From LZORAL124-50-18 sp051208045 (GTDB lineage Bacteria; Pseudomonadota; Gammaproteobacteria; Pseudomonadales; Oleiphilaceae): DNA of 64,000 nucleotides. The number at the start of each line of letters is the position of its first letter. The first letter of the stretch is position 1. The notes beneath the pieces are model-generated. The model searched no databases. It saw only the letters and a program-made list of their open reading frames with translations, and was not told where the DNA came from. This document shows, piece by piece, positions 52,169 through 61,121 of this stretch. The stretch lies in assembly GCA_051208045.1 (NCBI GenBank), contig JBPJFY010000005.1:124001-188000 (forward strand), given 5' to 3'. Both the position numbers and the translations under genes were made by a program.

Positions 52169-53503
52169 CTAGTCTCTGATCGCCCAAAATTCCAGTTCCA
52201 TACCAGGGAATTCCCCGGCGACATGTACGGCAAATCCGCCCGATTTTTTCATGGATTGCCAATACTCGCTGCTGCGATCCAGCTGAAAGTATGTAAAACC
52301 GGCGTGATAGGGGATCTGCCGGGGGGCAACGGGCATGACCTGCAAACCGATGCCGGGAAGCTGGGCATTTATGAGTTCCCGAATTTGTTCCACGGGACCA
52401 ATTTTTACCTGTGAAGGAAAACTGGCCCGAATCTTGTCACTGTGGATATTGGCTTTCACAGCGAGCACAAACGAGGCTTTGTCCAACAAACTGCGATCGG
52501 AAATGGGTGAAACACGAATACCGTATTTTCGTTCCACCAGCTCCAGGGAAATGGCGGACTGTTCCAGCACGGTACTCAGGCTTCGCCGCAATTCCTGCAG
52601 CAGGGGGGGCAATACTTGCGTGAGCTGGTCATGCAGGTAAGAGGCAAACGCCGGAGGGCGGTGCGTCGGACTGGTAAACGTGGCCATTTCGCCGGCCATC
52701 TGCACCAGTTCATAGTACAGGTCATACGGGTGAATAATGGGGGCGGCCAACAGGAAGTCTGACGCAGGTTGCAAGCGGTTGAGCAGCTGAAGCAACAGGT
52801 AGTCATTGATTTCTGCGGAACCTCCGCGACCACTGTCCTTCATTCGTGCGGCCAGTGTTTCCGCCCGCTGGCTGATCAGACCGGAAAACTCCTTCAGGAA
52901 TCCGGAAACGTTGTTGTTAATGCGCGCGTTCAACAGTGGAGGAATGTAGCCCTCATCCAGGATGATGGCATTGTCTTCGGTACATTCTTTGACCCGGAGC
53001 ACCCCGAGGGTAATAAATCCGCCGCGGTCTTCATTTTCCAGTAACAGTTTCAGTTGAAGCTCGCCAACCTGAATCGCGCCTTCATCGCCTTCGCCGGTGA
53101 CGTTGTCAATCAGATGGCGATCGACGGCCTTGAATCGGGTGATGCCCTGATTTTCCTCGCCAACCTGCACATCCACCGTGCCTGGTCGCCGGATCGCCAG
53201 GCCCAGATAGATGACCTGATCACGCGTGCCGGAAGGAATGTCGCGGGCATGGAGTCCGGTGTCCACTTCCGGGACCTGAATGGGGGTGCCGTCGGGAAGC
53301 ACGGCTTTACAGCGATTAATCGCGACTTTGCCGAGTTTGAGGAGTTGAGCATCGATTTCGAGTTCCTGAAATCCCCACTGGTAGTTGCTCAATCCCTGGA
53401 TTCGGCCTTCCAGCAGGCTTTCCACATAGCGGTCCTGTTGCTGGAAGTGTTGGGGTCTGAGAAACATTCCTTCAGACCAGACCACCTTGTTACCTGTCGA
53501 CAT
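52169..53503 (-). CDS. tssK: TssK, T6SS baseplate protein
   Basis: 444 residues, the usual length. The start VVWSEGMFLRPQHFQQQDRYVE is diagnostic, followed by LLQLLNRLQPASDF, HPYDLYYELVQMAGEMATF and a C-terminal YFQLDRSSEYWQ. TssK links the baseplate to the membrane complex. It is 8 bases upstream of tssL, typical tight packing. Confidence 0.95.
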   Translation of the reverse strand: MSTGNKVVWSEGMFLRPQHFQQQDRYVESLLEGRIQGLSNYQWGFQELEIDAQLLKLGKVAINRCKAVLPDGTPIQVPEVDTGLHARDIPSGTRDQVIYLGLAIRRPGTVDVQVGEENQGITRFKAVDRHLIDNVTGEGDEGAIQVGELQLKLLLENEDRGGFITLGVLRVKECTEDNAIILDEGYIPPLLNARINNNVSGFLKEFSGLISQRAETLAARMKDSGRGGSAEINDYLLLQLLNRLQPASDFLLAAPIIHPYDLYYELVQMAGEMATFTSPTHRPPAFASYLHDQLTQVLPPLLQELRRSLSTVLEQSAISLELVERKYGIRVSPISDRSLLDKASFVLAVKANIHSDKIRASFPSQVKIGPVEQIRELINAQLPGIGLQVMPVAPRQIPYHAGFTYFQLDRSSEYWQSMKKSGGFAVHVAGEFPGMELEFWAIRD

Positions 53504-53550
53504 TGCGTCTTCCCGATTGTTGGTTACTCGTTACCGATTGCGTTCAACGG

Positions 53551-54078
53551 CTACTTTTTTTCGGCCATGGATAGTCGATTCACGCGTACGCTGAATTTAT
53601 TGTTCGTATGCGGTTCAAGTTTGAGCAGCAGTTTGGCTTCCGCCTTCTGATATTGAATATACTCGGTGACCACGCCGATATAGGTCGTTTCCGCCGTGAG
53701 TTCGAAGAATTCGCTGCGGGTTTCACCGGGAATGAACTCTTTCAATCGCACTTTGTTCATAAGGTCTTTGCCCAGGCGGTCTTCGGCATTTTCCATGAGC
53801 GATATCAGGTCTTCCTGTTCAAACTGGCGGTTATTGCTCAGGAACAGTAAATTAACAACCACCGGAGATGCTCGGCCATTGGTGTCCGGGTTCACATCTT
53901 CAGCAATTTTGAAAAACAATTTTGCGCTGGTATCCAGGTCGAGCTTTTCCCGCGTGTAGGCGCAGCCGGTGATGATCACCGTGGCAAGCAGGACGGCAAG
54001 GCCATTCCTGAGCGTAGTCCAGATGGCTGGGCGATGGGTTTGTGTGCGTGTGGTTTGAGCTGGCATTAAATCGTGCAT
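53551..54078 (-). CDS. tssJ: TssJ, T6SS outer-membrane lipoprotein
   Basis: A 175-residue lipoprotein with lipobox ITGC (Cys39). Family marks are DVNPDTNGRASPVVVNLLFL and FEQEDLISLMENAEDRLGKD. The N-terminal region before the hydrophobic core is long (about 24 residues). TssJ anchors TssM to the outer membrane. The start ATG 54078 has AGAGGG upstream. Confidence 0.92.
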   Translation of the reverse strand: MHDLMPAQTTRTQTHRPAIWTTLRNGLAVLLATVIITGCAYTREKLDLDTSAKLFFKIAEDVNPDTNGRASPVVVNLLFLSNNRQFEQEDLISLMENAEDRLGKDLMNKVRLKEFIPGETRSEFFELTAETTYIGVVTEYIQYQKAEAKLLLKLEPHTNNKFSVRVNRLSMAEKK

Positions 54079-54185
54079 AAATCCCTCTAGCGAATTAACT
54101 CTAATGCAATGGTAAATTAAGGGGTTAGTATAGTGTGTTTACCAATAATAGTTGATTACGACGTGGTTGTTGAGTCCAAATGTAC

Positions 54186-56369
54186 TCATCGTTTACGGTT
54201 CATCTTTAACTCGTTCATGCGTTTCTCATAAGCTGCAGCGAAAACTTCCCCGAAGAGGCGTTTAAAACTGTCTTCTTTGTCTGCAACCAGTTTTTCATAA
54301 TGGGTTTTATAGTTCTCCCAGGTTTGACCTTTGCGTGATCCCAGGAACCCCTTGTTTTTGCCGCCAATGGCCTCTTCAAGCGTCAGAGGGTCAAACGATT
54401 TGACCGTGGATTCATAGGCCGTGCGCATGGCATCAAACAGTGCAATCTGATGATCCGCCAAGTCCGCAAATCCGTCCGCAATGGCGTCCGGGGCCGGCAT
54501 GTAAGCCTTCCCTGTTTTCATGAACATGTTTTCCAGGGCGTCATCCGGTGTGACGGAGAACTTCAGCGGATTGTTCTCCGCCGCCTGAATCATGGTCACG
54601 TTCATGCGAAACTCGCTTTTGATTTGATTACGCGCCCGCAGTGATGTCATCAAGCCTTTGACGGTTTCCTTGATGACTTTGGCCACCAATGTCGGGAACG
54701 CCGTTTTTTGTGCGTCAGACAGGTTGGTCAGCCCAAGCTTGTCCGCGATGTTGCTGTTGTCGGAAGCACTGTTGTTGGCAGCACTGCTGTTGGCCACACT
54801 CGCCGGAACGCTGGCTTCTGCGCGAGGTGCTGGCACGGAATCCGTTTCGGATTTTCTTGCGGATGACTCAGCGCGCGGTTTTATTCGGGGCCCCGAGTCA
54901 GGCTTCGGTTGAGATTCGGCTGCAGGATTTTTCGCTTCGGGTGCCTTTTCCTTGGGCAGGGCCATGGGCGTCGGAGAGGCTGCCTCAGGCACAAAGTGGT
55001 CTTTTGAAAAGTCGTGATCAAATGCGTCCTGGATCGCTGGCAATTCTGCGAGGTGCTCCGGGCCGATCAGGGTTTCGTCACTGGGCAGAACGGGCTTGGA
55101 CGCCAGTTGTGTGCGCGCTTCTTTGGCCGTGATCGGCGTTTCCAGAGGCGCAGGCTCCGGTGCGGGTGTGGGCGTTTTTACTTCCTGGGCCGGGGTTTTA
55201 AACTCCGGTGCGGGTGCTTTGGGGGTCGCTGCATCAGATGCACCCAGGAAATCATCCAGCGCGTCAGTGTGATGGTCCGACGGTGGCTTCGATGAAGCAG
55301 CGTTTAATTTATCCGGAGTGATGGCCTCAAACGTGGTTGTGACGGCGGATGCAGGTGCCACTTTGGGTGGAGCTGCCGGGGTGGGTGCGCTGGGTTCTCC
55401 CTCATTCAATCCGAGAAAGTCATCCAGCGGAGAAGATTCTGCATTGACCGGCTCAGCCTTAACTGGTTCGGGCATAGGCGGTGTTTTCGGTGGAACGGGT
55501 TTGGCCGGCTCCGGGCGAAATGGTGCGTCTGTATGGTGGATAGACGGCGCACCAAGAGCAGCCAGTGGATCGTCTACGGATTGTGGTGCCGGTGTGTCAT
55601 TGTGCACTGGCGCGTTGCGTTTACTGGATGGGCCGCCGAACAGACTGTCGTCGTCTGGAATCCGTGGGATGTCCAGACGGTTCATGTTGGCTTGGCTGGG
55701 CGGAACCTGAGACGCTACGTGTTCGTGACTGCTGCCGCCTGAAAGCAGGTCATCCAGAGAAAATGGATCACTTTCTTTTTTCTGTGAAGATCCGGCCAAC
55801 GCGTCCAGCGGGTCCTGACTGTCATTTTTGTGTTCGATATCACCGAACAGATGCGTGGCTTCTGAGCTGCTCGACGTCATGGGCTTACTGGCGTAGGATT
55901 CGCTGGACGTTTGTTTTTGGGGAATCGGGTCGAGCCACTTATCCAGGTCATCAAAGGCATTCGCTTCTGCAGGAGTGCTGCTGCCTGCGCCAGAAGCCGG
56001 AAGTGCAAATCCGAGGGTTTCGTCCGTAGCGATCGGTTGCTGGGGATCTTCAACAATATCTACCTGCAGCGTATAGTCCCCAAACACTAGCAGGTCGCCG
56101 GCCACCAACTCTTTCTTGTTGCCGGGGCCGATGGGGTACTCTTCGTCATTGAGGTAGGTGCCGTTGGTGCTGGCATCCTCCAGAAAAAACTGGCCACCCT
56201 GGTAAGAGATGCGACCGTGGGTGGATGAAACATGACGACTGGGATCGGGGAGAATCCATTGGTTGGCGGGGCCGCGCCCAAAGGTACCACCGGACTCTGA
56301 AAACTCTTCTACTTGACCTTCCATTCCACACCCTTCCGGGGCTGTTGTGATGGATAATACCAGTTTCAT
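54186..56369 (-). CDS. tagH: TagH, T6SS FHA-domain protein
   Basis: 727 residues. An N-terminal FHA domain (about 20-100: GTFGRGPANQWILP, VSSTHGRISYQG, LEDASTNGTYLND) binds phosphothreonine. A long Pro/Ala/Glu-rich disordered middle (about 130-560) carries repeated DPLDAL/DDFLG/DLL-type short motifs that could be partner-binding sites. The C-terminal VI_FHA region (LKFSVTPDDALENMF, SFDPLTLEEAIG, YKTHYEKLVADKEDSFKRLFG) is typical. It is the expected substrate of the nearby kinases and PP2C phosphatase. Confidence 0.93.
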   Translation of the reverse strand: MKLVLSITTAPEGCGMEGQVEEFSESGGTFGRGPANQWILPDPSRHVSSTHGRISYQGGQFFLEDASTNGTYLNDEEYPIGPGNKKELVAGDLLVFGDYTLQVDIVEDPQQPIATDETLGFALPASGAGSSTPAEANAFDDLDKWLDPIPQKQTSSESYASKPMTSSSSEATHLFGDIEHKNDSQDPLDALAGSSQKKESDPFSLDDLLSGGSSHEHVASQVPPSQANMNRLDIPRIPDDDSLFGGPSSKRNAPVHNDTPAPQSVDDPLAALGAPSIHHTDAPFRPEPAKPVPPKTPPMPEPVKAEPVNAESSPLDDFLGLNEGEPSAPTPAAPPKVAPASAVTTTFEAITPDKLNAASSKPPSDHHTDALDDFLGASDAATPKAPAPEFKTPAQEVKTPTPAPEPAPLETPITAKEARTQLASKPVLPSDETLIGPEHLAELPAIQDAFDHDFSKDHFVPEAASPTPMALPKEKAPEAKNPAAESQPKPDSGPRIKPRAESSARKSETDSVPAPRAEASVPASVANSSAANNSASDNSNIADKLGLTNLSDAQKTAFPTLVAKVIKETVKGLMTSLRARNQIKSEFRMNVTMIQAAENNPLKFSVTPDDALENMFMKTGKAYMPAPDAIADGFADLADHQIALFDAMRTAYESTVKSFDPLTLEEAIGGKNKGFLGSRKGQTWENYKTHYEKLVADKEDSFKRLFGEVFAAAYEKRMNELKMNRKR

Positions 56370-56476
56370 CTACGTATCCTTTGTAATCCCAATCGTTTCT
56401 CTGTGCAGCTGGCAAGCCGACCTGCAGTGAGTATACCATTCCTACCTCGTCTGAGGGGGGAGATTGCATCGATCAC

Positions 56477-56944
56477 TCAATTATTTGTTTTGTGTGTCAG
56501 CAGCGCTTTTTTTACCAGTTTTTCAATGCGTTTCAGTTTATCTTTCACTTCGCCGGTCTGCATATAGGCATTTGCGGTAAAGTTGAATTCAGCGCCATAA
56601 CGATATCCGGGCGCTGAGTCGCTGCGATGGCGAATGACGGCAGCGATGTCAGTAATAAAGATATCGACTTGATCGATTTTCAGTAAAATCTGCATGATGA
56701 TGGATTGACCCTTGCGGTAGCGTGACTTGCACTGAAAGGCAAAGCCGCCGTGGTGGTAGTCAACCATTTCCACATTGCGCCACTTCAAAAACAATCCGTA
56801 CTTCACTTTGACGCGGGTGCTCAGGGTCAGTGTCGGCAGACGCTCGTAGATACGGCGATCACCGTCGCGCTTTCTCGCAGACAGGGGGTTGTGCCCGGTT
56901 CCTGGCAAGGTTTTTTCTACATCCACAATGCAGCATGCTCCCAC
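56477..56944 (-). CDS. PilZ-like domain protein in the T6SS operon
   Basis: A 155-residue protein. RRIYERLP supplies the PilZ RxxxR motif, followed by a beta-rich segment and VDYHHGGFAFQ in the place of the (D/N)xSxxG motif, with His for Ser. QILLKIDQVDIFI and RYGAEFNF (GxxF) also fit PilZ. It may bind cyclic di-GMP weakly or not at all. Lying between hcp and tagH on the same strand, it could couple second-messenger signals to T6SS; this is inference. Confidence 0.65.
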   Translation of the reverse strand: MGACCIVDVEKTLPGTGHNPLSARKRDGDRRIYERLPTLTLSTRVKVKYGLFLKWRNVEMVDYHHGGFAFQCKSRYRKGQSIIMQILLKIDQVDIFITDIAAVIRHRSDSAPGYRYGAEFNFTANAYMQTGEVKDKLKRIEKLVKKALLTHKTNN

Positions 56945-57054
56945 GTCGCCGGAAGGCGATATCTTTCAACAGACATCTACTTACTATAAACCAAAAATGA
57001 CGGTTCGGCACAGGAGGGTGCCAGGTTGAGATGTTGTGGGGCGGGGGAGCAAGG

Positions 57055-57077
57055 AGTGCCAGAGAGAATCTGGCACT
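57055..57077 (-). terminator. hairpin downstream of hcp
   Basis: AGTGCCAGA (57055-57063) and TCTGGCACT (57069-57077) form a perfect 9-base stem with 5-base loop, 25 bases past the hcp stop. There is no T-run, so it may be a partial terminator or an mRNA-stabilising structure that raises hcp over the downstream genes. Confidence 0.5.
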
Positions 57078-57102
57078 CGAGTCAGTCAGCCGGGGTGTTC
57101 GG

Positions 57103-57591
57103 TTATAGCTTTTTGCCCAGTTCCAGGTCGTAGCCCACGATGCCCTGGTTACCTGCGGTGTTCTTCTTGTCTGCGGCAGTGTAGATCATCTGGATCTTGC
57201 CGAAGCTGAAGGACAGGCTCTCTGCTGGTGGGCCAGCATCTCCTGCTGACATGCTGTAGGAGCTGATCAGGGTGTTTTCCAGCTCGTACTTCACATACTC
57301 TTCCACTTTGTCTGCGCCGGTTTTTACGACGTGGATAACGACCTTCTTACCCTCAGATCCGACCAAGGCTTCCTGGAACAGGCCGGAAGAAGCGCCGTCC
57401 ATCATTTTGCTGACCGTAACTTCGCTGATGCTGGGGCGCGTCGCTTCACGGTTGGACATGTGTCCCGCTTCCATGCTGATGCCTCGACCCACACCAAATT
57501 GCAGTGAGTCCAGACGGATCATGTCTTTGTAGCCTTCTGCGGTCACGTTGCCTTTGATTGAACCGCCATCCCATTCCAGATAAATTGCCAT
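57103..57591 (-). CDS. hcp: Hcp, T6SS tube protein
   Basis: A 162-residue Hcp1-family protein: MAIYLEWDGGSIKGNVTAEG, SLQFGVGRGIS, REATRPSISEVTVSKMMDGAS, LENTLISSYSMSAGD and SLSFSFGKIQMIY, all typical. It forms the hexameric rings of the secreted tube. ATG 57591 follows GAGGATACGAAC. It is the first gene of the minus-strand series and is followed by a strong hairpin, so it is probably expressed in excess. Confidence 0.95.
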   Translation of the reverse strand: MAIYLEWDGGSIKGNVTAEGYKDMIRLDSLQFGVGRGISMEAGHMSNREATRPSISEVTVSKMMDGASSGLFQEALVGSEGKKVVIHVVKTGADKVEEYVKYELENTLISSYSMSAGDAGPPAESLSFSFGKIQMIYTAADKKNTAGNQGIVGYDLELGKKL

Positions 57592-57811
57592 GTTCGTATC
57601 CTCGTTTCTCGTCTCTTGTTGAAGTGATGTACAAGCCTTTATGCTTGCTTACCTGTAAAGGCGACAAGCGCTAAGTGAGGCCCTCATGCTCACCAACATT
57701 TTTTTTCAATGTGTAAATATTTGTGAACTGGGTCAGGTTCTACGGCTAAAATTCGCGCTTTTACCGGCGGGCGGGTATCATTTATTGGTGAGAACCTGAA
57801 AAGGCTACAAG

Positions 57812-59617
57812 ATGAAGCAGTCTGTCACCTACACGGAAACTACCGAGAGCGATTTTCGGTATCTGTTGACTGGGGGGGAGTGGTACACCGACCCCGGCGA
57901 GCCTTTGGTGATTACTTTTTCATTTCCCTCAGCGGTCGACCACTACGCCATCAATCCTGAATTTGGCTATGCACCACAGAGCGCGTACGATGAACCTTTT
58001 CGTGCGGGATTCTCATCGTTGTCGGAACATCACAAAGCCCTGGCACGGCAGGCACTCGCGGATCTGTCTTATGCGGCCAATATTCACTTTGTGACGTCTG
58101 AACATCCCGCGGAGGCGGACATCCGGATTGCCTTGACCGATATCGAAGCCTCCGTCGGTTATGCCTATACCCCTTATACGCAGGAGGCTTACGCTGAGTC
58201 AGCCATAGGGGAACCCCGAACGCCCACAGATGAATCCGGTGACGTTTGGCTCAGTGTGGACTGGGTGACCGACAATCTGCCGGATGACTACTTTATTTCA
58301 CTGATCACTCATGAAGTGGGACATGCCTTGGGGCTGGATCACCCTCATCAGAATGGTGATTTCGGTGCATTTGCAGTGAACAACACGCTCAGTGATGTTT
58401 CACAGGACTACGCACGCTATTCTGTCATGTCTTACAACAGGTGGCCTCAAACGGTGGCAGAGTCGTCAATCAGTTACAGTACCGTTGCGCTCACGCCGAT
58501 GCCGCTGGATATTGATGCCCTGCAATACTTATATGGTGCGCCCGCCAATACCACGGATGATGTGTATACGTTGCTGGGGAAAGGGGAGTGGAACCGGCAA
58601 AATGTGGATGCGGACTATGCCGCATCAATCGGTGCTCAGTATCACGAGTATCCCAGCGGGTATGTGACGATTGTGGATGCGGGTGGCGTCAATGCGTTGC
58701 GGCTGGCATTCGATCTGGGTGTCACCATTGATCTGAGACCCGGCAGCTGGTCCAGCACGCTGGGTGGATACGAAACCTTTGGCGTGGATGCCACCGGCGC
58801 GCCCTTTCAGGATGAGAATCTGTATATTCACGAGACTACGGTGATTCATTCGGTGACGACGGGCGCTGGAGACGACACGATTATCGCCAACCTCTTTGGC
58901 AATACCATTCACTCGGGCGCCGGTGATGACCGCATTCTGGTTTCCGGCGGTGACCACCGGGTTTATGGCGGGAATGGCAATGATGCGGTCGACTTTGGTG
59001 CGGTCAGTGTGAGCGAGTTTCGTATCGAAATGGCGCTGGATGACAGCATGCTCTTGACACACCTTCCGTCGATGGAAACGACAATGCTCTCGGGCATTGA
59101 GTCCGTTGTGTTTGGGGATAGGGCGTTCAGCACCGATGCACTGCGGGACGAGGTTTCTGCATTGGGCAAATCTCTGATACTCTCCGCCGTCACCGATGGT
59201 GCGTCTCCCTTTACCGTGGCTGTCGGCGAGGTGGGTGCGCTTGAGGCGCAACTGTATCGTGTTTACCTGGGCGGGCTGGGGAGAGTGCCGGATGAGATCG
59301 GCTTTCAGTGGTGGTTTTCGGCGCTGGAAGCCGGGACGCACAGTTGGACCGAGGTGGCGACAGGATTTACTTCTGCCCCTGAGTTTCAGCAGTTGGCGGA
59401 TCAGGACCAGAACGGTGTGGTCGCCAATGATGAGCTGATTTTTCACCTGTACACGACGGTACTGGGACGCCCCCCTGATGCGGATGGGCTTGACTGGTGG
59501 CGTGACCAAATGGCGTCGGAGGCGGTTACCGGGTCTGAGGTTCTTCTGGGCATGGCACAGTCCGAAGAGTTCGTGTGGCTTACCGCGTTGACCGTTTCAG
59601 ATTTCTTCATGATTTAA
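57812..59617 (+). CDS. serralysin-like M10 metalloprotease with DUF4214
   Basis: 601 residues. The zinc site is HEVGHALGLDH (His167, Glu168, His171, His177), with Met-turn SVMSYN soon after. RTX-type glycine repeats follow (TGAGDDTI, SGAGDDRILVSGG, YGGNGNDAVDFG). Residues about 470-570 carry two DUF4214 units (YRVYLGGLGRVPDEIGFQWW; YTTVLGRPPDADGLDWW). No N-terminal signal peptide is present, consistent with type I secretion through a C-terminal signal (VSDFFMI end). No secretion genes are next to it. Divergent from hcp. Confidence 0.9.
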   Translation: MKQSVTYTETTESDFRYLLTGGEWYTDPGEPLVITFSFPSAVDHYAINPEFGYAPQSAYDEPFRAGFSSLSEHHKALARQALADLSYAANIHFVTSEHPAEADIRIALTDIEASVGYAYTPYTQEAYAESAIGEPRTPTDESGDVWLSVDWVTDNLPDDYFISLITHEVGHALGLDHPHQNGDFGAFAVNNTLSDVSQDYARYSVMSYNRWPQTVAESSISYSTVALTPMPLDIDALQYLYGAPANTTDDVYTLLGKGEWNRQNVDADYAASIGAQYHEYPSGYVTIVDAGGVNALRLAFDLGVTIDLRPGSWSSTLGGYETFGVDATGAPFQDENLYIHETTVIHSVTTGAGDDTIIANLFGNTIHSGAGDDRILVSGGDHRVYGGNGNDAVDFGAVSVSEFRIEMALDDSMLLTHLPSMETTMLSGIESVVFGDRAFSTDALRDEVSALGKSLILSAVTDGASPFTVAVGEVGALEAQLYRVYLGGLGRVPDEIGFQWWFSALEAGTHSWTEVATGFTSAPEFQQLADQDQNGVVANDELIFHLYTTVLGRPPDADGLDWWRDQMASEAVTGSEVLLGMAQSEEFVWLTALTVSDFFMI

Positions 59618-59703
59618 GTGCAAAAATTGATCTTGGCTAACTGCCCCGTTGCCGGTCGATGGTAGATTGCCGCCTGTGGTGTTGATCGACATGCGGAGGG
59701 ATC

Positions 59704-60963
59704 ATGACGGAAATTTTTAAGAACAAAGGGTGGGGTGTCACGTTTGCCGGAACCGGGATTAACCTGGCCCTCGGTGTCTTGTACACCTGGAGCATCTATC
59801 AGTCGGCGATTGTCGAGTCCATAGACGCGGGTGGTACAGGTGGTTTCAACTGGGACAGGGCGTCGGTGGGTGACCCCTATGCTGTGGCCTGTTTGGTGTT
59901 TGCGTTCACCATGATTCTGGCGGGAAAATGCCAGGATCGGTATGGGCCAAAAATCACGGCATTTATCGGTGGCATCCTCGTGGGTCTCGGCTTGTTGTTG
60001 ATTTCCCAAAGTACCAGTTATATGGCCTGGGTACTGGGATTTGGCGTGCTGACCGGGGCTGGCATCGGGTTTGGTTACGCGTCTGCCACGCCACCGGCCC
60101 TGAAATGGTTTCCCGGTGGACAGACCGGGCTCATTGCCGGGCTGGTCGTAGCGGGTTTTGGGTTAGCGCCCGTGTATATCGCGCCCCTGGCATCCTATCT
60201 TGTGACGCTCTGGGGGCTGCAGGGCACCATGATGTTCTTCGGCATTGCCTTTTTCCTTGTTGTCGGCATTTTGTCGCGGTTTCTGAATAATCCGCCCGCC
60301 GGCTATGTTCCCGTAGGCCCTTCCCAGAACGGAAAGGACGCGGCAAAAACGGTGGAAGCTCCGCCGGAGGTCAATGTGCCTGTCTCTCAAGTCCTTCGCA
60401 CCGGTGCATTCTGGAAACTCTGGTTATTGTATTTTATTGGTGCGGGCGCCGGTCTGATGGTGATTGGCAGTGTTGCCGGCATGGCGAAGCAGAGCATGGG
60501 CGAAGCGGCATTTATTGCTGTCGCGATTATGGCGGTGGGTAACGCGTCCGGCCGGATCGTCGCAGGCGTGGTGTCCGATGCCCTCGGGCGCAATGTCGCG
60601 CTGGCTATTTTTCTGGCGCTGCAATCTGTCAATATGTTTCTTGGGGTGCTGGTGGTGTCTGCCGAGGGCGCAGTCGCATTTTTTATTGTGCTGTCTGCCA
60701 CGTTTATTGGCTTCAATTACGGTACCAATCTGGCGCTGTTCCCGGCGTTCTGCAAAAGCTGGTGGGGGCTCAAATCAATGGGCGTGAACTACGGTGTGCT
60801 GTTCACGTCCTGGGGTGTGGGTGGCTTTGTGATGACGCGGTTGTCCGGCATGATGGTGGCGGAAACCGGTAGTTTCGTCTGGTCTTTTGTGGTTTCCGGC
60901 GTGTTGCTGGCGATCGCTGCCGTGATTGCCTTGACGCTCAAACCACCCGTTCATTCAGCCTGA
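59704..60963 (+). CDS. OFA-family MFS transporter
   Basis: A 419-residue transporter with 12 membrane segments. The opening WGVTFAGTGINLALGVLYTWSIY and the AGKCQDRYGPKITAFIGG loop are typical of the oxalate/formate antiporter (OFA) family, as are GAGIGFGYASATPPALKWFPG and GLIAGLVVAGFGLAPVYIAPL. Substrate is likely a small carboxylate but undetermined. ATG 59704 follows GGAGGGATC. Confidence 0.92.
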   Translation: MTEIFKNKGWGVTFAGTGINLALGVLYTWSIYQSAIVESIDAGGTGGFNWDRASVGDPYAVACLVFAFTMILAGKCQDRYGPKITAFIGGILVGLGLLLISQSTSYMAWVLGFGVLTGAGIGFGYASATPPALKWFPGGQTGLIAGLVVAGFGLAPVYIAPLASYLVTLWGLQGTMMFFGIAFFLVVGILSRFLNNPPAGYVPVGPSQNGKDAAKTVEAPPEVNVPVSQVLRTGAFWKLWLLYFIGAGAGLMVIGSVAGMAKQSMGEAAFIAVAIMAVGNASGRIVAGVVSDALGRNVALAIFLALQSVNMFLGVLVVSAEGAVAFFIVLSATFIGFNYGTNLALFPAFCKSWWGLKSMGVNYGVLFTSWGVGGFVMTRLSGMMVAETGSFVWSFVVSGVLLAIAAVIALTLKPPVHSA

Positions 60964-60973
60964 TCTCTTCTGT

Positions 60974-61012
60974 GCCAGGTAGGCAGTGGTACTTCTGCCG
61001 CGCTTGCCTGGC
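60974..61012 (+). terminator. hairpin after the OFA transporter gene
   Basis: GCCAGG (60974-60979) pairs with CCTGGC (61007-61012), with an inner GGCAG/CTGCC stem (60982-60986, 60995-60999), ten bases past the stop. No T-run immediately follows, so efficiency is uncertain. Confidence 0.4.
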
Positions 61013-61121
61013 CCGACCTCCTTGTTCTTCAAACAGAATTTTACAGTTTATTTCGCAATCCATACCAATAATTGCTTAATCGTACCTATACTGAAGTTAT
61101 GTCCCTTAATTTTCAGTAAAG

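Noticed and set aside
58625..59509. A 294-residue open frame on the minus strand
   Set aside because: Antisense to the metalloprotease RTX and DUF4214 parts; no independent support.
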